NCBI RefSeq assembly: GCF_000474215.1
Contig: NZ_BAUC01000018.1
Coordinates: 1-64,000, forward strand
DNA length: 64,000 nt
Source: Edwardsiella hoshinae NBRC 105699 = ATCC 33379
GTDB lineage: Bacteria > Pseudomonadota > Gammaproteobacteria > Enterobacterales > Enterobacteriaceae
Reading direction: 5' to 3'
This document shows, piece by piece, positions 31,476 to 40,658 of the stretch (position 1 is its first letter; each line of letters starts with the position of its first letter). Below the pieces are notes generated by a model. That model was not told the DNA's origin and did no database searches. It worked only from the letters and a program-made list of their open reading frames with translations. A program made the position numbers and the translations under genes.

Positions 31476-31796
31476 TTAGCGATAAAGTGTCGCCACGCAG
31501 TACCACTGCCCCGGTACGGCCGTCTCCTGTAACATCACGATATAGTAGTAGCGCGCACCGGCGGCATCCGCCCGCTGTTGGATCACTTCCTGCACGTTCA
31601 TGGGGCTGCCGTAGACACTGGCGGTAATGTTCCACATCTTGGTCAACCCTTCGGTCTGGTCGCGGCGTAACTCCTGAGCGTGGCCGGCAATCGGCGGCGG
31701 CGGTGGGAACGGCTTACCCTCCATCACGCTGCAGGCTCCGAGCAGCAAGGTCAACAGCAAGGTTAGCGTCAGTTTATAGATCTTCATGAGGTTCAT
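31476..31796 (-). CDS. bsmA: Biofilm/peroxide-stress lipoprotein BsmA
   Basis: DUF1471 lipoprotein linked in E. coli to biofilm stress and peroxide resistance. The protein has 106 residues with a signal peptide and lipobox LLGAC near residues 18-22, a Pro-rich stretch (FPPPPP) and the DUF1471 domain with ARYYYIVMLQE...GQWYCVATLYR. HAQELRRDQTEGL and GSPMNVQEVI mark the BsmA branch. Two starts are possible, 31796 or an ATG three codons later; neither has a strong ribosome site. Followed by the inverted repeat and yjfN. Confidence 0.85.
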   Translation of the reverse strand: MNLMKIYKLTLTLLLTLLLGACSVMEGKPFPPPPPIAGHAQELRRDQTEGLTKMWNITASVYGSPMNVQEVIQQRADAAGARYYYIVMLQETAVPGQWYCVATLYR

Positions 31797-31955
31797 CCGT
31801 CGGCTGAGAAAAGGGGGTAAGCTGGATTTATTTTAGCGCCGCCGGTCAGGGATTGCCCGGAGAAATCGCTATCCGCGAGCAGACGGCGAGACTTGTCTGC
31901 TTGGCGTCTTCGGGCGATGATGCAGGCTCAGTCCCTCTCTCTTTGGAGTTAATGT

Positions 31956-32705
31956 ATGGTGGAGATGTTTGAACAGACGGTAGCCGGGATCCCGCTGCTG
32001 CATGCTGTCCCTGCGGGGCGACGTCAGGCCCCGTTACCGACGATATTTTTCTATCATGGCTTTACTTCATCGAAGGAGATGTATTGTTATTTTGGTTACG
32101 CCTTGGCCGCAGCCGGTTTTCGTGTGCTGTTGCCCGAGGCGGCGGGGCATGGCCAGCGTTATGACGGCGATGAGCGCCGTCGTTTGGCGCATTTTTGGGA
32201 TATCTTGAAAAGCAATATCGATGAGCTACCGACGTTGTACGACCATGTGCAGAGCGCGGGACTGATCCTGGATGGACGTGTTGGCGTGGCGGGAGCCTCG
32301 TTGGGCGGTATGACGGCATTGGGGGCTAAGGCGCGTTACCCTTGGCTGCGTGCTACGGCCAGCTTCATGGGGTCTGGCTTTTACCTGTCGTTGTCACAGC
32401 GCCTTTTTCCACGAGAGCATCAGCCGACGGAGGATGAGCGAGCGTGGGTGCGCCAGCGGGTCGAGGCGCTGGCCGACTACGATGTCAGCGAGCGCTTGGC
32501 ACAGTTGGCGGATCAGCCGTTATTGATTTGGCATGGCCTGGCTGACGATCTGGTCCCGGCCGATGAGAGCTTGCGCCTGGTGCAGGCGTTAACCGCGCGT
32601 AATTTGATGGCGCAGGTTCGCTTCGTCACCGAGCCGGGCATTGCTCATAAGATCACCGCTGCGGCGTTGGCGCAGGGTGTGGCGTTTTTCCGCGAGCAGT
32701 TATGA
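31956..32705 (+). CDS. yjfP: Alpha/beta-hydrolase esterase YjfP
   Basis: Cytoplasmic serine esterase with reported activity on short acyl esters and acetylated sugars in E. coli. The protein has 249 residues, the same as E. coli YjfP. The oxyanion segment FYHGFTSS (about 32-39), the nucleophile elbow GASLGG with Ser115, the acid ADDLVP and the C-terminal His in IAHKITA form the triad. GGAG precedes the ATG at 31956. It keeps its E. coli place after bsmA, but the ula ascorbate genes that follow it there are missing. Confidence 0.92.
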   Translation: MVEMFEQTVAGIPLLHAVPAGRRQAPLPTIFFYHGFTSSKEMYCYFGYALAAAGFRVLLPEAAGHGQRYDGDERRRLAHFWDILKSNIDELPTLYDHVQSAGLILDGRVGVAGASLGGMTALGAKARYPWLRATASFMGSGFYLSLSQRLFPREHQPTEDERAWVRQRVEALADYDVSERLAQLADQPLLIWHGLADDLVPADESLRLVQALTARNLMAQVRFVTEPGIAHKITAAALAQGVAFFREQL

Positions 32706-32711
32706 TGCGAT

Positions 32712-32731
32712 GCCGCGCCATACGGCGCGGC
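32712..32731. terminator. Hairpin between yjfP and yjfY
   Basis: Perfect 8-bp GC stem GCCGCGCC/GGCGCGGC with a four-base loop in the gap between convergent yjfP and yjfY. No T run on either side, so it may be a weak bidirectional terminator. Confidence 0.45.
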
Positions 32732-32750
32732 GGATCGAGTGGCGGGGGCG

Positions 32751-33026
32751 TCAGTGATACAGTACGGCGCTGACGTGGATCTGCCCATTGGCGAGCGGTT
32801 GGTGGATGGCGATAATCTGATAGTAGGCGGCCCCCTCGGCGGCGGCCTGCGCACGGATATCGGCCATGGCATCCTGCACATTGATGACATCATGATTAAC
32901 GCTGATGACGGCGAACTCTCGCGCCAGCAACGTATTTCCCTGGCTGCCGCTGATCTCGCTGGCGGCGTTGGCTGTCAGGCTAAGCCCTAGCAGACACAAG
33001 GTGACAAAAAGGTAGGAGGTTTTCAT
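32751..33026 (-). CDS. yjfY: DUF1471 periplasmic protein YjfY
   Basis: Third small DUF1471 protein of this region, of unknown function. The protein has 91 residues with a signal peptide ending near residue 21 (ANA-A) and one DUF1471 domain (AEGAAYYQIIAIHQP...IHVSAVLYH). AAGGAG is placed six bases before the ATG, an unusually good ribosome site. It lies next to rpsF as in E. coli. The assignment to YjfY rests on length, position and the VNHD...DAM segment. Confidence 0.82.
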   Translation of the reverse strand: MKTSYLFVTLCLLGLSLTANAASEISGSQGNTLLAREFAVISVNHDVINVQDAMADIRAQAAAEGAAYYQIIAIHQPLANGQIHVSAVLYH

Positions 33027-33197
33027 CGGAGGCTCCTTACGGATCGCATCTACCGCGTTTATTGAGCATCGTCCTGATGAGTTGTGATGGCCATCACTCT
33101 CTGGTTAGCCAAGTTAAGTGTAGCAGGCTTATCGTTCTTTGCCGGCTATTCCCTACGCCCCCGTCCACAGTGTGCCGTAATTAATTTGCGCTATGGC

Positions 33198-33226
33198 TTG
33201 AGTTTCCTTGCCGGCGTCAGTATTAT
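33198..33226 (+). promoter_or_regulatory. rpsF operon promoter
   Basis: TTGAGT (33198-33203), a 17-base spacer and TATTAT (33221-33226) predict a start near 33233 and a leader of about 93 bases before rpsF. Confidence 0.65.
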
Positions 33227-33240
33227 GACGCGTCATTTTT

Positions 33241-33284
33241 CAGCCGCCCACAAATACGTTCCTTGCCTCCATGGGCTGCGGCTG
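33241..33284 (+). promoter_or_regulatory. Structured rpsF leader, possible S6:S18 feedback site
   Basis: CAGCCGC (33241-33247) pairs with GCGGCTG (33278-33284), continued by CCA/TGG after a three-base bulge on the 3' side. Leaders of this operon in other bacteria hold a bulged stem bound by the S6:S18 complex, which represses translation. The position fits; identity with that motif is not proven. Confidence 0.4.
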
Positions 33285-33313
33285 ACCCCGACAGGAGGCT
33301 GAATAATCCGTAA

Positions 33314-33721
<408 letters not shown>

Positions 33722-33729
33722 TTGTCGCT

Positions 33730-34279
<550 letters not shown>

Positions 34280-34321
34280 TCGGCTGCGTTGTCAATTAAC
34301 GACTTTTGAGAGGATAAGGTA

Positions 34322-34771
34322 ATGCAAGTTATTCTGCTTGATAAAGTAGCAAACCTGGGTAGCCTGGGTGATCAGGTTAACGTTAAAGCAGGTTACGCTC
34401 GTAACTTCCTGGTACCGACCGGCAAAGCTGTTCCGGCTACCAAGAAAAACATCGAGTTCTTCGAAGCCCGTCGCGCCGAACTGGAAGCCAAACTGGCTGA
34501 CACTCTGGCTGCTGCCGAAGCACGCGCTGCGAAGATCAATGAACTGGCCACCGTTACCATCGCGTCCAAAGCGGGCGATGAAGGTAAACTGTTCGGTTCT
34601 ATCGGTACCCGTGACATCGCCGATGCAGTGACCGCTGCCGGTGTTGCTGTTGCGAAAAGCGAAGTTCGCCTGCCGAATGGCGTGCTGCGTACTCTGGGTG
34701 ACCATGAAGTTCACTTCCAGGTTCACAGCGACGTCTTCGCTCAGCTGAACGTGGTTGTTGTTGCTGAGTAA
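34322..34771 (+). CDS. rplI: 50S ribosomal protein L9
   Basis: Elongated large-subunit protein at the base of the L1 stalk that limits frameshifting. The protein has 149 residues: N-terminal rRNA-binding domain [19 protein letters not shown], a long connecting helix (about 41-74) and the C-terminal domain ending [12 protein letters not shown] precedes the ATG. Last gene of the operon and followed by a strong terminator. Confidence 0.98.
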   Translation: MQVILLDKVANLGSLGDQVNVKAGYARNFLVPTGKAVPATKKNIEFFEARRAELEAKLADTLAAAEARAAKINELATVTIASKAGDEGKLFGSIGTRDIADAVTAAGVAVAKSEVRLPNGVLRTLGDHEVHFQVHSDVFAQLNVVVVAE

Positions 34772-34790
34772 TCGACTCAGGCAATGACCT

Positions 34791-34823
34791 AAAACGCCGG
34801 CCTTGTGCCGGCGTTTTGTTTTT
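34791..34823 (+). terminator. Terminator of the rpsF operon
   Basis: Eleven-bp perfect stem AAAACGCCGGC/GCCGGCGTTTT with loop CTTGT followed by GTTTTT, 20 bases after rplI. Confidence 0.94.
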
Positions 34824-34892
34824 GAGTCTGCCGCTGCGCGATCGTATGGCGTACACTCAATACGCAAATGGATATCACGTGGAGGCAATATT

Positions 34893-35261
34893 ATGGCGTC
34901 GATCCGGCTGTTACGGGTGTATGACGTGCAGGCACCCTTTCCCCCCCATACCTTTCTCACTGATCGCCTCTGGCCACGCGGCATAACCAAGGCACGTCTA
35001 GAGGGCGTCTGTTGGTTGAAGGCGGTGGCTCCGTCGACGGCATTGCGCCAAGCGTTTCATCATGCCAGCGTAGATTGGCCGGGGTTTGTCGCGCGTTATC
35101 GGGAAGAGTTAGCGGCGGCGCCACAGGGTTGGCAGCCGTTGGCGCATTTATTGCGCCAGGGGGAGACGATCACCTTACTTTATGCCAGCCGCGACAGCCG
35201 TTGTAATCAAGCCGTGGTGCTGCGCGACTGGTTGTTGGCGCAGGTTAACGCAGACGAGTAA
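34893..35261 (+). CDS. DUF488 family protein (YeaO-like)
   Basis: Cytoplasmic protein of unknown role in the DUF488 family, related to E. coli YeaO. The protein has 122 residues. The family signature LTDRLWPRG (about 26-34), the APSTALRQAFHH segment and the C-terminal LLYASRDSRCNQAVVLRDWL are clear. GGAGG lies eight bases before the ATG at 34893; a longer frame from 34803 would overlap the rplI terminator. Its last 17 bases overlap the end of ytfB on the other strand. It is not at this place in E. coli, so it is a local insertion or a loss elsewhere. Confidence 0.85.
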   Translation: MASIRLLRVYDVQAPFPPHTFLTDRLWPRGITKARLEGVCWLKAVAPSTALRQAFHHASVDWPGFVARYREELAAAPQGWQPLAHLLRQGETITLLYASRDSRCNQAVVLRDWLLAQVNADE

Positions 35262-35880
35262 AGCGCCCGTCGCGAGTTCGCTGGAAGGTGACCTGTTGGT
35301 TGGTTGTAGTTTCGATCTTCAAGGCTTGGATTTGCCCCTGAGCGTTGTGGCGGATCAGTACGTGCTGCCCGGCCTTGAGGTTACTTAGCGGGCGCGCCTC
35401 CCCCTCAACGCGAGCCATGGCAAAGGCATCGGTGACGTCGAGATTATGATCGCGGAGTAACTGCGCCAGTGTTTGCCCCGGTTGAATCAGATACGCCTGC
35501 CAAGTCGCCTGTTCCAGCGGGAGCGTCGCGTCTTGAAGCTCGGCCTGCATGGGCACTGAGTCGACATGCGGTTCGGCTGGAAATGCGGAGGGGGCGGGAT
35601 CGGTCGTCGGCCACAGCAGTGCCAGCAGGAGTAGGGTCGCGGCGGCGACGATCCCGCGGCGATGGAAGGCGGGCAAGGGTGACATCCAGGCGAACCGCTC
35701 CGGTAGGTGCCAGAGGGCGGACAGCGCCGCTCGACTCCACTGCCAGCCACGCCGGAGATCATCGGGACGTAGGCGTAGAGCGGGTCGACTCAAGCTGGCG
35801 CGCAGACGTGACCATACCGCCCGGCTGAAGAGTGCATCATAGCCGGGAGCCTTGCTCTTTTTGGGCGCAATTCTGCCCAT
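35245..35880 (-). CDS. ytfB: OapA-family cell-division protein YtfB
   Basis: Inner-membrane protein of the opacity-associated protein A family. E. coli YtfB localises to the septum and binds glycans. The protein has 211 residues. A basic cytoplasmic part (1-73) comes before one membrane segment (about 74-90) and a periplasmic LysM-like OapA domain (about 125-211, SNLKAGQHVLIRHNAQGQ). GTGAGG precedes the ATG. The cytoplasmic part is longer and the periplasmic linker shorter than in E. coli. Divergent from fklB, and convergent and overlapping with the DUF488 gene. Confidence 0.9.
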   Translation of the reverse strand: MGRIAPKKSKAPGYDALFSRAVWSRLRASLSRPALRLRPDDLRRGWQWSRAALSALWHLPERFAWMSPLPAFHRRGIVAAATLLLLALLWPTTDPAPSAFPAEPHVDSVPMQAELQDATLPLEQATWQAYLIQPGQTLAQLLRDHNLDVTDAFAMARVEGEARPLSNLKAGQHVLIRHNAQGQIQALKIETTTNQQVTFQRTRDGRFTRLR

Positions 35881-36129
35881 GTTAACCTCACTCGCGTGAT
35901 AGGCCGCGCCATCCGGGCCATATTTAGCCTAGCGACTCCGACGTGGCAGAAATAGGATAACAATCCGAAAAATCGCCGTTGTCACCCGAGAAAGCGCTAT
36001 CGGCGATAGATTGGCGGTTATTGTTTCTTTTTCACTGACAAAAGTCACCCTTAGCGCGACAACATTTTACCCGTCGCAGTGGCGCTGTTATGCTGCGCGT
36101 TCTACTTTCTGTGACAAAAAGGAAACATC

Positions 36130-36750
36130 ATGTCGACCCCGGCTTTTGACAGTATAGAAGCGCAAGCAAGTTATGGTATTGGTCTCCAGGTCGGTCAGCA
36201 GCTCAATGAGTCTGGCCTTCAGGGTTTACAGCCGGAGGCATTGCTGGCAGGTCTGCGCGATGCGATGGAAGGGAATGCGCCGGCAGTGCCGGTGGAGACT
36301 GTGCATCGTGCGCTGCGTGAGATCCATGAGCGTGCCGATGCGGTGCGCCGTGAGCAGCAGAAAGCGTTGGCAGAGGCCGGTGAGCGCTTTCTGGCTGAGA
36401 ATGCCCAACAGGACGATGTGACCGTGACAGAGTCCGGTTTACAGTTCAAGGTATTGAAGCAGGGGGAGGGCGCCATCCCGTCGCGTCAGGATAAGGTACG
36501 TGTGCACTATACCGGCCGTTTGGTCGATGGTACGGTGTTCGATAGCTCCGAGCAGCGTGGCGAGCCCGCCGAGTTTCCTGTCGGCGGGGTGATCGCCGGG
36601 TGGATCGAGGCGCTGAGCATGATGCCGGTCGGCTCTCGCTGGCAACTGTATATCCCGCATCAACTGGCCTACGGTGAGCGTGGTGCCGGTGCTGCGATCG
36701 CACCCTATAGCGCATTGATTTTCGATGTTGAACTGCTGGATATCCTCTAA
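36130..36750 (+). CDS. fklB: FKBP-type peptidyl-prolyl isomerase FKBP22
   Basis: Cis-trans prolyl isomerase, a V-shaped dimer with chaperone activity. The protein has 206 residues, the E. coli length. The N-terminal helical dimerisation region (1-90) starts [18 protein letters not shown]. The FKBP domain (about 95-206) has [31 protein letters not shown] and [14 protein letters not shown]. No signal peptide, so cytoplasmic. It has an AAAGGA ribosome site and its own terminator. cycA, its neighbour in E. coli, is not present. Confidence 0.96.
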   Translation: MSTPAFDSIEAQASYGIGLQVGQQLNESGLQGLQPEALLAGLRDAMEGNAPAVPVETVHRALREIHERADAVRREQQKALAEAGERFLAENAQQDDVTVTESGLQFKVLKQGEGAIPSRQDKVRVHYTGRLVDGTVFDSSEQRGEPAEFPVGGVIAGWIEALSMMPVGSRWQLYIPHQLAYGERGAGAAIAPYSALIFDVELLDIL

Positions 36751-36770
36751 GGATATCTGTCGGATGGGAG

Positions 36771-36803
36771 ACGGGGCCGGTGTCGTACGGCCCCGTTTTT
36801 TTT
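36771..36803 (+). terminator. Terminator of fklB
   Basis: Nine-bp stem ACGGGGCCG/CGGCCCCGT with an 8-base loop and eight T residues. It lies between fklB and convergent ytfE. Confidence 0.93.
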
Positions 36804-36811
36804 GAGCAGCC

Positions 36812-37477
36812 TCAGGCTGCGCTGAGCGCACGGGGAAACAGTAGGTTATTTTCCAGGCTGATGTGTTCCATCAAATCTTCGAGTAGCTCGCTAATACCGG
36901 CGTACAGAGCACGCCAGGTGGTACAGGCACCCGCTGGCGGCGTGATGTTGTCGGTCAGAAAGCGGATGACCTCGAGCTGTTCGCCAGCATTGCGGTGCTC
37001 AAGCTCCATGACGCTGATAGGCCCCTGACAACGCGTGCCATTACCCTGTTCGATCAGGGGGAACAGGATACGCTCCTCTTTCATCATATGACTATCCAAC
37101 TCCTGGCGCAGTAATTCCAACTGCTTGGCCAGCCCGCGTGGACAGCCGGCCTTGTCGGCATGCACCTGTTCGACCTTCTGCGCCATCAATACCAGTTCGG
37201 GGAGTTGCTCGCGGTGGCGCTGATGATAACGGGTAACGATGAAGTCGGTCAGCTCAACCAGGGAAGCCTGTTGCCAGTCTCGCTGAGTAGATGGGGTGTG
37301 TTCCAACTCGGCCAGTTGACGTTCCAGTGCATCCAAATCCAGGGAGTGACGGGCCGCCGCACGCTGTAAGGTCTGCTTACCGCCGCAGCAAAAATCCAAC
37401 TCGTACTGGCGGAATAGGCGTGTGGCACGGGGAATACGAATGGCTAGCTCGCCGAGTGGACGATCACGATAGGTCAT
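36812..37477 (-). CDS. ytfE: Iron-sulfur cluster repair di-iron protein YtfE (RIC)
   Basis: Repairs iron-sulfur clusters damaged by nitric oxide or oxidants. The start is ATG 37477 with AAGGAG seven bases upstream, giving 221 residues; a 57-residue upstream extension is rejected. The N-terminal domain ends in the CCGGK motif (about residues 30-34). The hemerythrin-like domain supplies di-iron ligands in [25 protein letters not shown] and HISLENN. The minus strand upstream carries an NsrR-type operator, tying it to nsrR at 27.2 kb. Confidence 0.96.
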   Translation of the reverse strand: MTYRDRPLGELAIRIPRATRLFRQYELDFCCGGKQTLQRAAARHSLDLDALERQLAELEHTPSTQRDWQQASLVELTDFIVTRYHQRHREQLPELVLMAQKVEQVHADKAGCPRGLAKQLELLRQELDSHMMKEERILFPLIEQGNGTRCQGPISVMELEHRNAGEQLEVIRFLTDNITPPAGACTTWRALYAGISELLEDLMEHISLENNLLFPRALSAA

Positions 37478-37502
37478 AGTGGGCTCCTTAGGGTAGAAAC
37501 AT

Positions 37503-37525
37503 AAGATGTATTTTATATGCAATTT
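37503..37525 (-). promoter_or_regulatory. NsrR-type operator before ytfE
   Basis: AAGATGTATTT, one base, ATATGCAATTT: two 11-base halves in inverted order with the 11-1-11 spacing known for NsrR. The left half is a full match to the E. coli motif; the right half is degenerate. Located 26-48 bases before the ytfE ATG, where it would cover the -10 region (TATAAA on the minus strand). Confidence 0.65.
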
Positions 37526-37716
37526 AATCTTGGCGCCATCTCTGCGGATGGCGTGTAGCGAAATTGCCGTAGCATTGTGGGGAAAATTACCATGCACGCT
37601 GGCGTTTATTGCCAGCAAAACCGATGATGACAAACGTGGGGCCGCCACACTGGCGGCGCATAGCCCGAGCTGAAAGGGCGCGCAGTTGTTGCATTTAACC
37701 CAGGGGAGGGAGGCGT

Positions 37717-38457
37717 ATGTTAGAACAGGTGTGTCAGCTGGCGCGTGCCGCCGGTGCGGAGATCATGGCGGTGTATCAAGGTGCCCAGCCGTTGGACTTG
37801 GCTTATAAGGGCGATGACTCGCCGGTGACGGCGGCCGATCTAGCGGCACATGCGCGGATTAAGCGTGGTCTGGCGCAGATCGCGCCACAGATTCCATTGC
37901 TGTCGGAAGAGGCCCCGCCGGCATGGGCGCAGCGGCGTGACTGGCAGCGTTATTGGCTGGTGGATCCGTTGGATGGCACCAAGGAGTTCTTGCAACATAA
38001 CGGTGAGTTTACCGTCAACATTGCGCTGATCGAGCAGGGCGTGCCAACACTGGGCGTGGTCTATGTGCCAGCCAGCGGCGTACTGTATGCCGCCTGTGAT
38101 GGCAAGGCCTGGAAAGAGCTGGATGGAGTGCGTATGGAGATCGGGGTGCGCAATGCCATTCCGCCGCTGGTGGTGATCAGCCGCTCACACGGTGATGCGG
38201 AGTTGACGGACTATTTGCAACAGTTAGGTGAGCATAAGACGATGATGGTCGGTTCGTCATTAAAGTTCTGCCTGGTGGCTGAAGGGGTTGCTCAGCTCTA
38301 CCCCCGTTTTGGACCGACGCATGTTTGGGATACGGCGGCAGGCCATGCTATTGCTCAGGCAGCCGGAGCCCAGGTACGCGATTGGCAGGGTAAAACGCTG
38401 GACTATACGCCAGCCGAGTCGTTGCTCAACCCTGGATTTCGTGTCTCGCTGTATTGA
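37717..38457 (+). CDS. cysQ: 3'(2'),5'-bisphosphate nucleotidase CysQ
   Basis: Hydrolyses 3'-phosphoadenosine 5'-phosphate to AMP, preventing its build-up during sulfate assimilation. The protein has 246 residues, equal to E. coli. The inositol-phosphatase-type metal motif [12 protein letters not shown] (about 86-97) and the second signature [17 protein letters not shown] are intact, as is the lithium-sensitive site around [14 protein letters not shown] precedes the ATG. Divergent from ytfE. cpdB, next to it in E. coli, is missing. A 7-bp hairpin without a T run follows (38471-38502). Confidence 0.95.
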   Translation: MLEQVCQLARAAGAEIMAVYQGAQPLDLAYKGDDSPVTAADLAAHARIKRGLAQIAPQIPLLSEEAPPAWAQRRDWQRYWLVDPLDGTKEFLQHNGEFTVNIALIEQGVPTLGVVYVPASGVLYAACDGKAWKELDGVRMEIGVRNAIPPLVVISRSHGDAELTDYLQQLGEHKTMMVGSSLKFCLVAEGVAQLYPRFGPTHVWDTAAGHAIAQAAGAQVRDWQGKTLDYTPAESLLNPGFRVSLY

Positions 38458-38786
38458 TATCTTCGATCTTCGGCGCGTGCCCCCGGTGAGGTGGTCGCGC
38501 CGGGAATGTGTGTGCCTCTCGTACAGCCTCGCCCTGCGCATCTTGCTGCTTGCGACATGCTTTTCCTCTAGACTGCCCGATTAACAATATATAAATATAA
38601 AAATACTATTACTTTTTGCATACCATTCTGTCAGCTAAGGTAAATTTAGCGAAATATTCGGTTCTGCTGGCACTAATCATCGGTAAAGCTGTCTATAGTT
38701 AACGTCTACAGTGCGCGGCGTTCGTGTGCCGGTTCGGCAGGGGCAAAGGTTGCCTTACTTCGAGCGTGATAGAGGGAGAGATAAAA
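38458..38786. other. AT-rich spacer between cysQ and ytfK
   Basis: About 330 bases without a gene. It holds the CGGCGCG/CGCGCCG inverted repeat just after cysQ, an AT-rich core (38583-38660), and a possible -10 TATAGT at 38694-38699 with no good -35. A single CTGTCAG heptamer resembles half of a PHO box; E. coli ytfK is PhoB-linked, but the second half is not seen. Confidence 0.4.
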
Positions 38787-38993
38787 ATGAAAATCTTTCA
38801 GCGGTATAACCCGCTGTTGGTCGCTAAGTACGTCAAGACGCTATTTCGTGGTCGTCTGTATATTCATGGCATCGGTGCCTTCGAATTTGATATGGGGCGC
38901 ATTCTGCTGCCGAAGGTGCGTGACAAGCGTCATCTCAGCGTGATGTCAGAGATTAACCGCCAGGTGATGCGCCTACAGGCGGAGATGGCCTAA
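38787..38993 (+). CDS. ytfK: SpoT-stimulating protein YtfK
   Basis: Small cytoplasmic protein shown in E. coli to tilt SpoT toward (p)ppGpp synthesis during phosphate or fatty-acid starvation. The protein has 68 residues: [26 protein letters not shown] start and [12 protein letters not shown] end, almost the same as E. coli. The start is ATG 38787 behind GGGAG; upstream in-frame codons lack a ribosome site. Convergent with paeA, separated by 43 bases. Confidence 0.95.
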   Translation: MKIFQRYNPLLVAKYVKTLFRGRLYIHGIGAFEFDMGRILLPKVRDKRHLSVMSEINRQVMRLQAEMA

Positions 38994-39036
38994 GGCGCAG
39001 TAGAGAAGAGCATGAGGCGGCTATGCCGCCCACAGG

Positions 39037-40386
39037 TTATTTTACCGTTTGCTGAGAGGCTTCGTTTTCACTGCCCCCCTCACCGGGTTGAGTGGCCGGG
39101 AGACGTTCAGCCAGACGGGTAACCAACAGTTGATCAATCTTATAGCTGTCGATATCCACCACTTCGAATTTATATCCCGCATATTTGACGGCGTCGGTAC
39201 GTTTGGGGATCTTGCGCAACATGTACATCATGAAACCACCGATGGTTTCGTAGTTGCTGGACTGGGGAAACTCCTCGATATCCAAGACTCGCATTACGTC
39301 ATCGATTGGGGTGACACCTTCGACCAGCCACGAGTTTTCGTCACGGGCGATGATCTGCTCCTCCTGCCCCTGACCGACCAGGTCACCCATCAGAGTGGTC
39401 ATCACATCGTTTAGCGTGATTACCCCGACCACCAAGGCATACTCGTTAAGGATTACCGCGAAGTCTTCGCCAGCGTTCTTAAAGCTCTCCAATGCCTCGG
39501 AGAGTGTCAGCGTATCCGGCACGATCAACACATTACGGATTTGTACCCCGCTGCTGAGTACCAAACTTTGGTTGCCGAGTACGCGATTAAGCAGATCCTT
39601 GGAGTCGACATAACCCACGACGTGGTCGATAGCGCCATCGCAGACTAAGAACTTGGAGTGGGGATGGGTCGATACCTTCTCTTTGATGCCCTCTTCGCTC
39701 TCACTCAGATCGAAGTAGATGATGCTTTCACGTGGCGTCATGGAGGAGGGAACGGTGCGTGACTCCAGTTCAAACACATTCTCGATGATCTCGTGCTCTT
39801 GCTTACGCAGTACCCCGGCCAGCGCTCCCGCCTCGACCACGGCGTAGATATCATCTGGCGTAATATCATCCTTACGGACCATCGGAATCTTGAACAGGTG
39901 AAAGATCAGGTTAGCCAGGCCGTTAAAGAACCACACCAACGGGCGGAACAGTAATAGGCAGAAACGCATCGGGTTGACAATCCGTATGGCCACCGCTTCG
40001 GGGGAGATCATACCGATGCGCTTCGGTGTCAGGTCGGCGAACAAGATGAAGCTGCCGGTGACTAATACGAAGGAGCAAATAAAGCTGGCTTGCTGGGAGA
40101 CATCCAGCGGCATGAAGCGGTCGAACAACAGGCGGAAGGCTGGCGAGAAAGCGGCGTCGCCAACGATACCACCGAGAATGGCGACGGCGTTGAGGCCAAT
40201 CTGCACCACAGTGAAGAAGTACCCTGGTTGTTCTTGCAGCGCCATGACGCGCGCCGCGTTGATATCCCCCTCGTCCGCCATGGTTTTCAGCTTCATCTTG
40301 CGCGAGGCGGCCAGAGATATTTCTGAGATCGAGAAAAAGGCACTGATCGCGATCAGTAGAATAATCAGTAATATACTGTTTAACAT
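39037..40386 (-). CDS. paeA: Polyamine exporter PaeA (YtfL)
   Basis: Inner-membrane protein of the CorC/HlyC (UPF0053) family. In Salmonella and E. coli it exports cadaverine and putrescine and protects stationary cells from polyamine stress. The protein has 449 residues. A DUF21 membrane domain with four hydrophobic segments (about 1-190, SEISLAASRKMKLK) comes first. Two CBS domains (about 200-330) follow, then a CorC_HlyC C-terminal domain ending near residue 425. The tail is Gln/Glu/Ser rich. The ribosome site is weak and lies at the end of a long folded leader (40387-40561). Confidence 0.93.
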   Translation of the reverse strand: MLNSILLIILLIAISAFFSISEISLAASRKMKLKTMADEGDINAARVMALQEQPGYFFTVVQIGLNAVAILGGIVGDAAFSPAFRLLFDRFMPLDVSQQASFICSFVLVTGSFILFADLTPKRIGMISPEAVAIRIVNPMRFCLLLFRPLVWFFNGLANLIFHLFKIPMVRKDDITPDDIYAVVEAGALAGVLRKQEHEIIENVFELESRTVPSSMTPRESIIYFDLSESEEGIKEKVSTHPHSKFLVCDGAIDHVVGYVDSKDLLNRVLGNQSLVLSSGVQIRNVLIVPDTLTLSEALESFKNAGEDFAVILNEYALVVGVITLNDVMTTLMGDLVGQGQEEQIIARDENSWLVEGVTPIDDVMRVLDIEEFPQSSNYETIGGFMMYMLRKIPKRTDAVKYAGYKFEVVDIDSYKIDQLLVTRLAERLPATQPGEGGSENEASQQTVK

Positions 40387-40570
40387 AATCTATCCGTATT
40401 AACCGGGAACGGTCCGGGAGGCCGGAAAGGCGGTGTAACGCCATCGGGAATATTGTGTATTGGGGCCGGTAGAGGATCCCCCCGGAGTTTACCGGGTTGT
40501 CTTAGCAAACCCGGGTCAGGCACCGCACCAGATCGGATGGCTGGGGGCGCTTGACCCGGTTAGTATAGCA
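40387..40570 (-). promoter_or_regulatory. Structured 5' leader of paeA with extended -10 promoter
   Basis: On the minus strand TGCTATACT (40562-40570) is an extended -10 box predicting a start near 40555. The transcript would then open with a long stem: 40552-40560 pairs with 40509-40518 (ACCGGGTCA/TGACCCGGGT, one bulge). Inside, GCGCC/GGTGC and CCAG/CTGG stack. CCCGG/CCGGG and ACCG/CGGT hairpins follow, the last about 12 bases before the start codon. The leader is about 170 bases and ends at a weak ribosome site. This looks like a cis-regulatory RNA; I recognise no named class. All pairings were made by eye. Confidence 0.5.
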
Positions 40571-40658
40571 GGAGCAACAAGCAACCAGCTAGTGGTGAAA
40601 ATCTGCCCGCTATCGTTCTAACCCTTTGCTATGACACTAATTAGGGGCAACCTTCCCT

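Noticed and set aside
38632-38652. PHO box before ytfK
   Set aside because: Only one heptamer (CTGTCAG) resembles the consensus; the expected second copy four bases on does not match.
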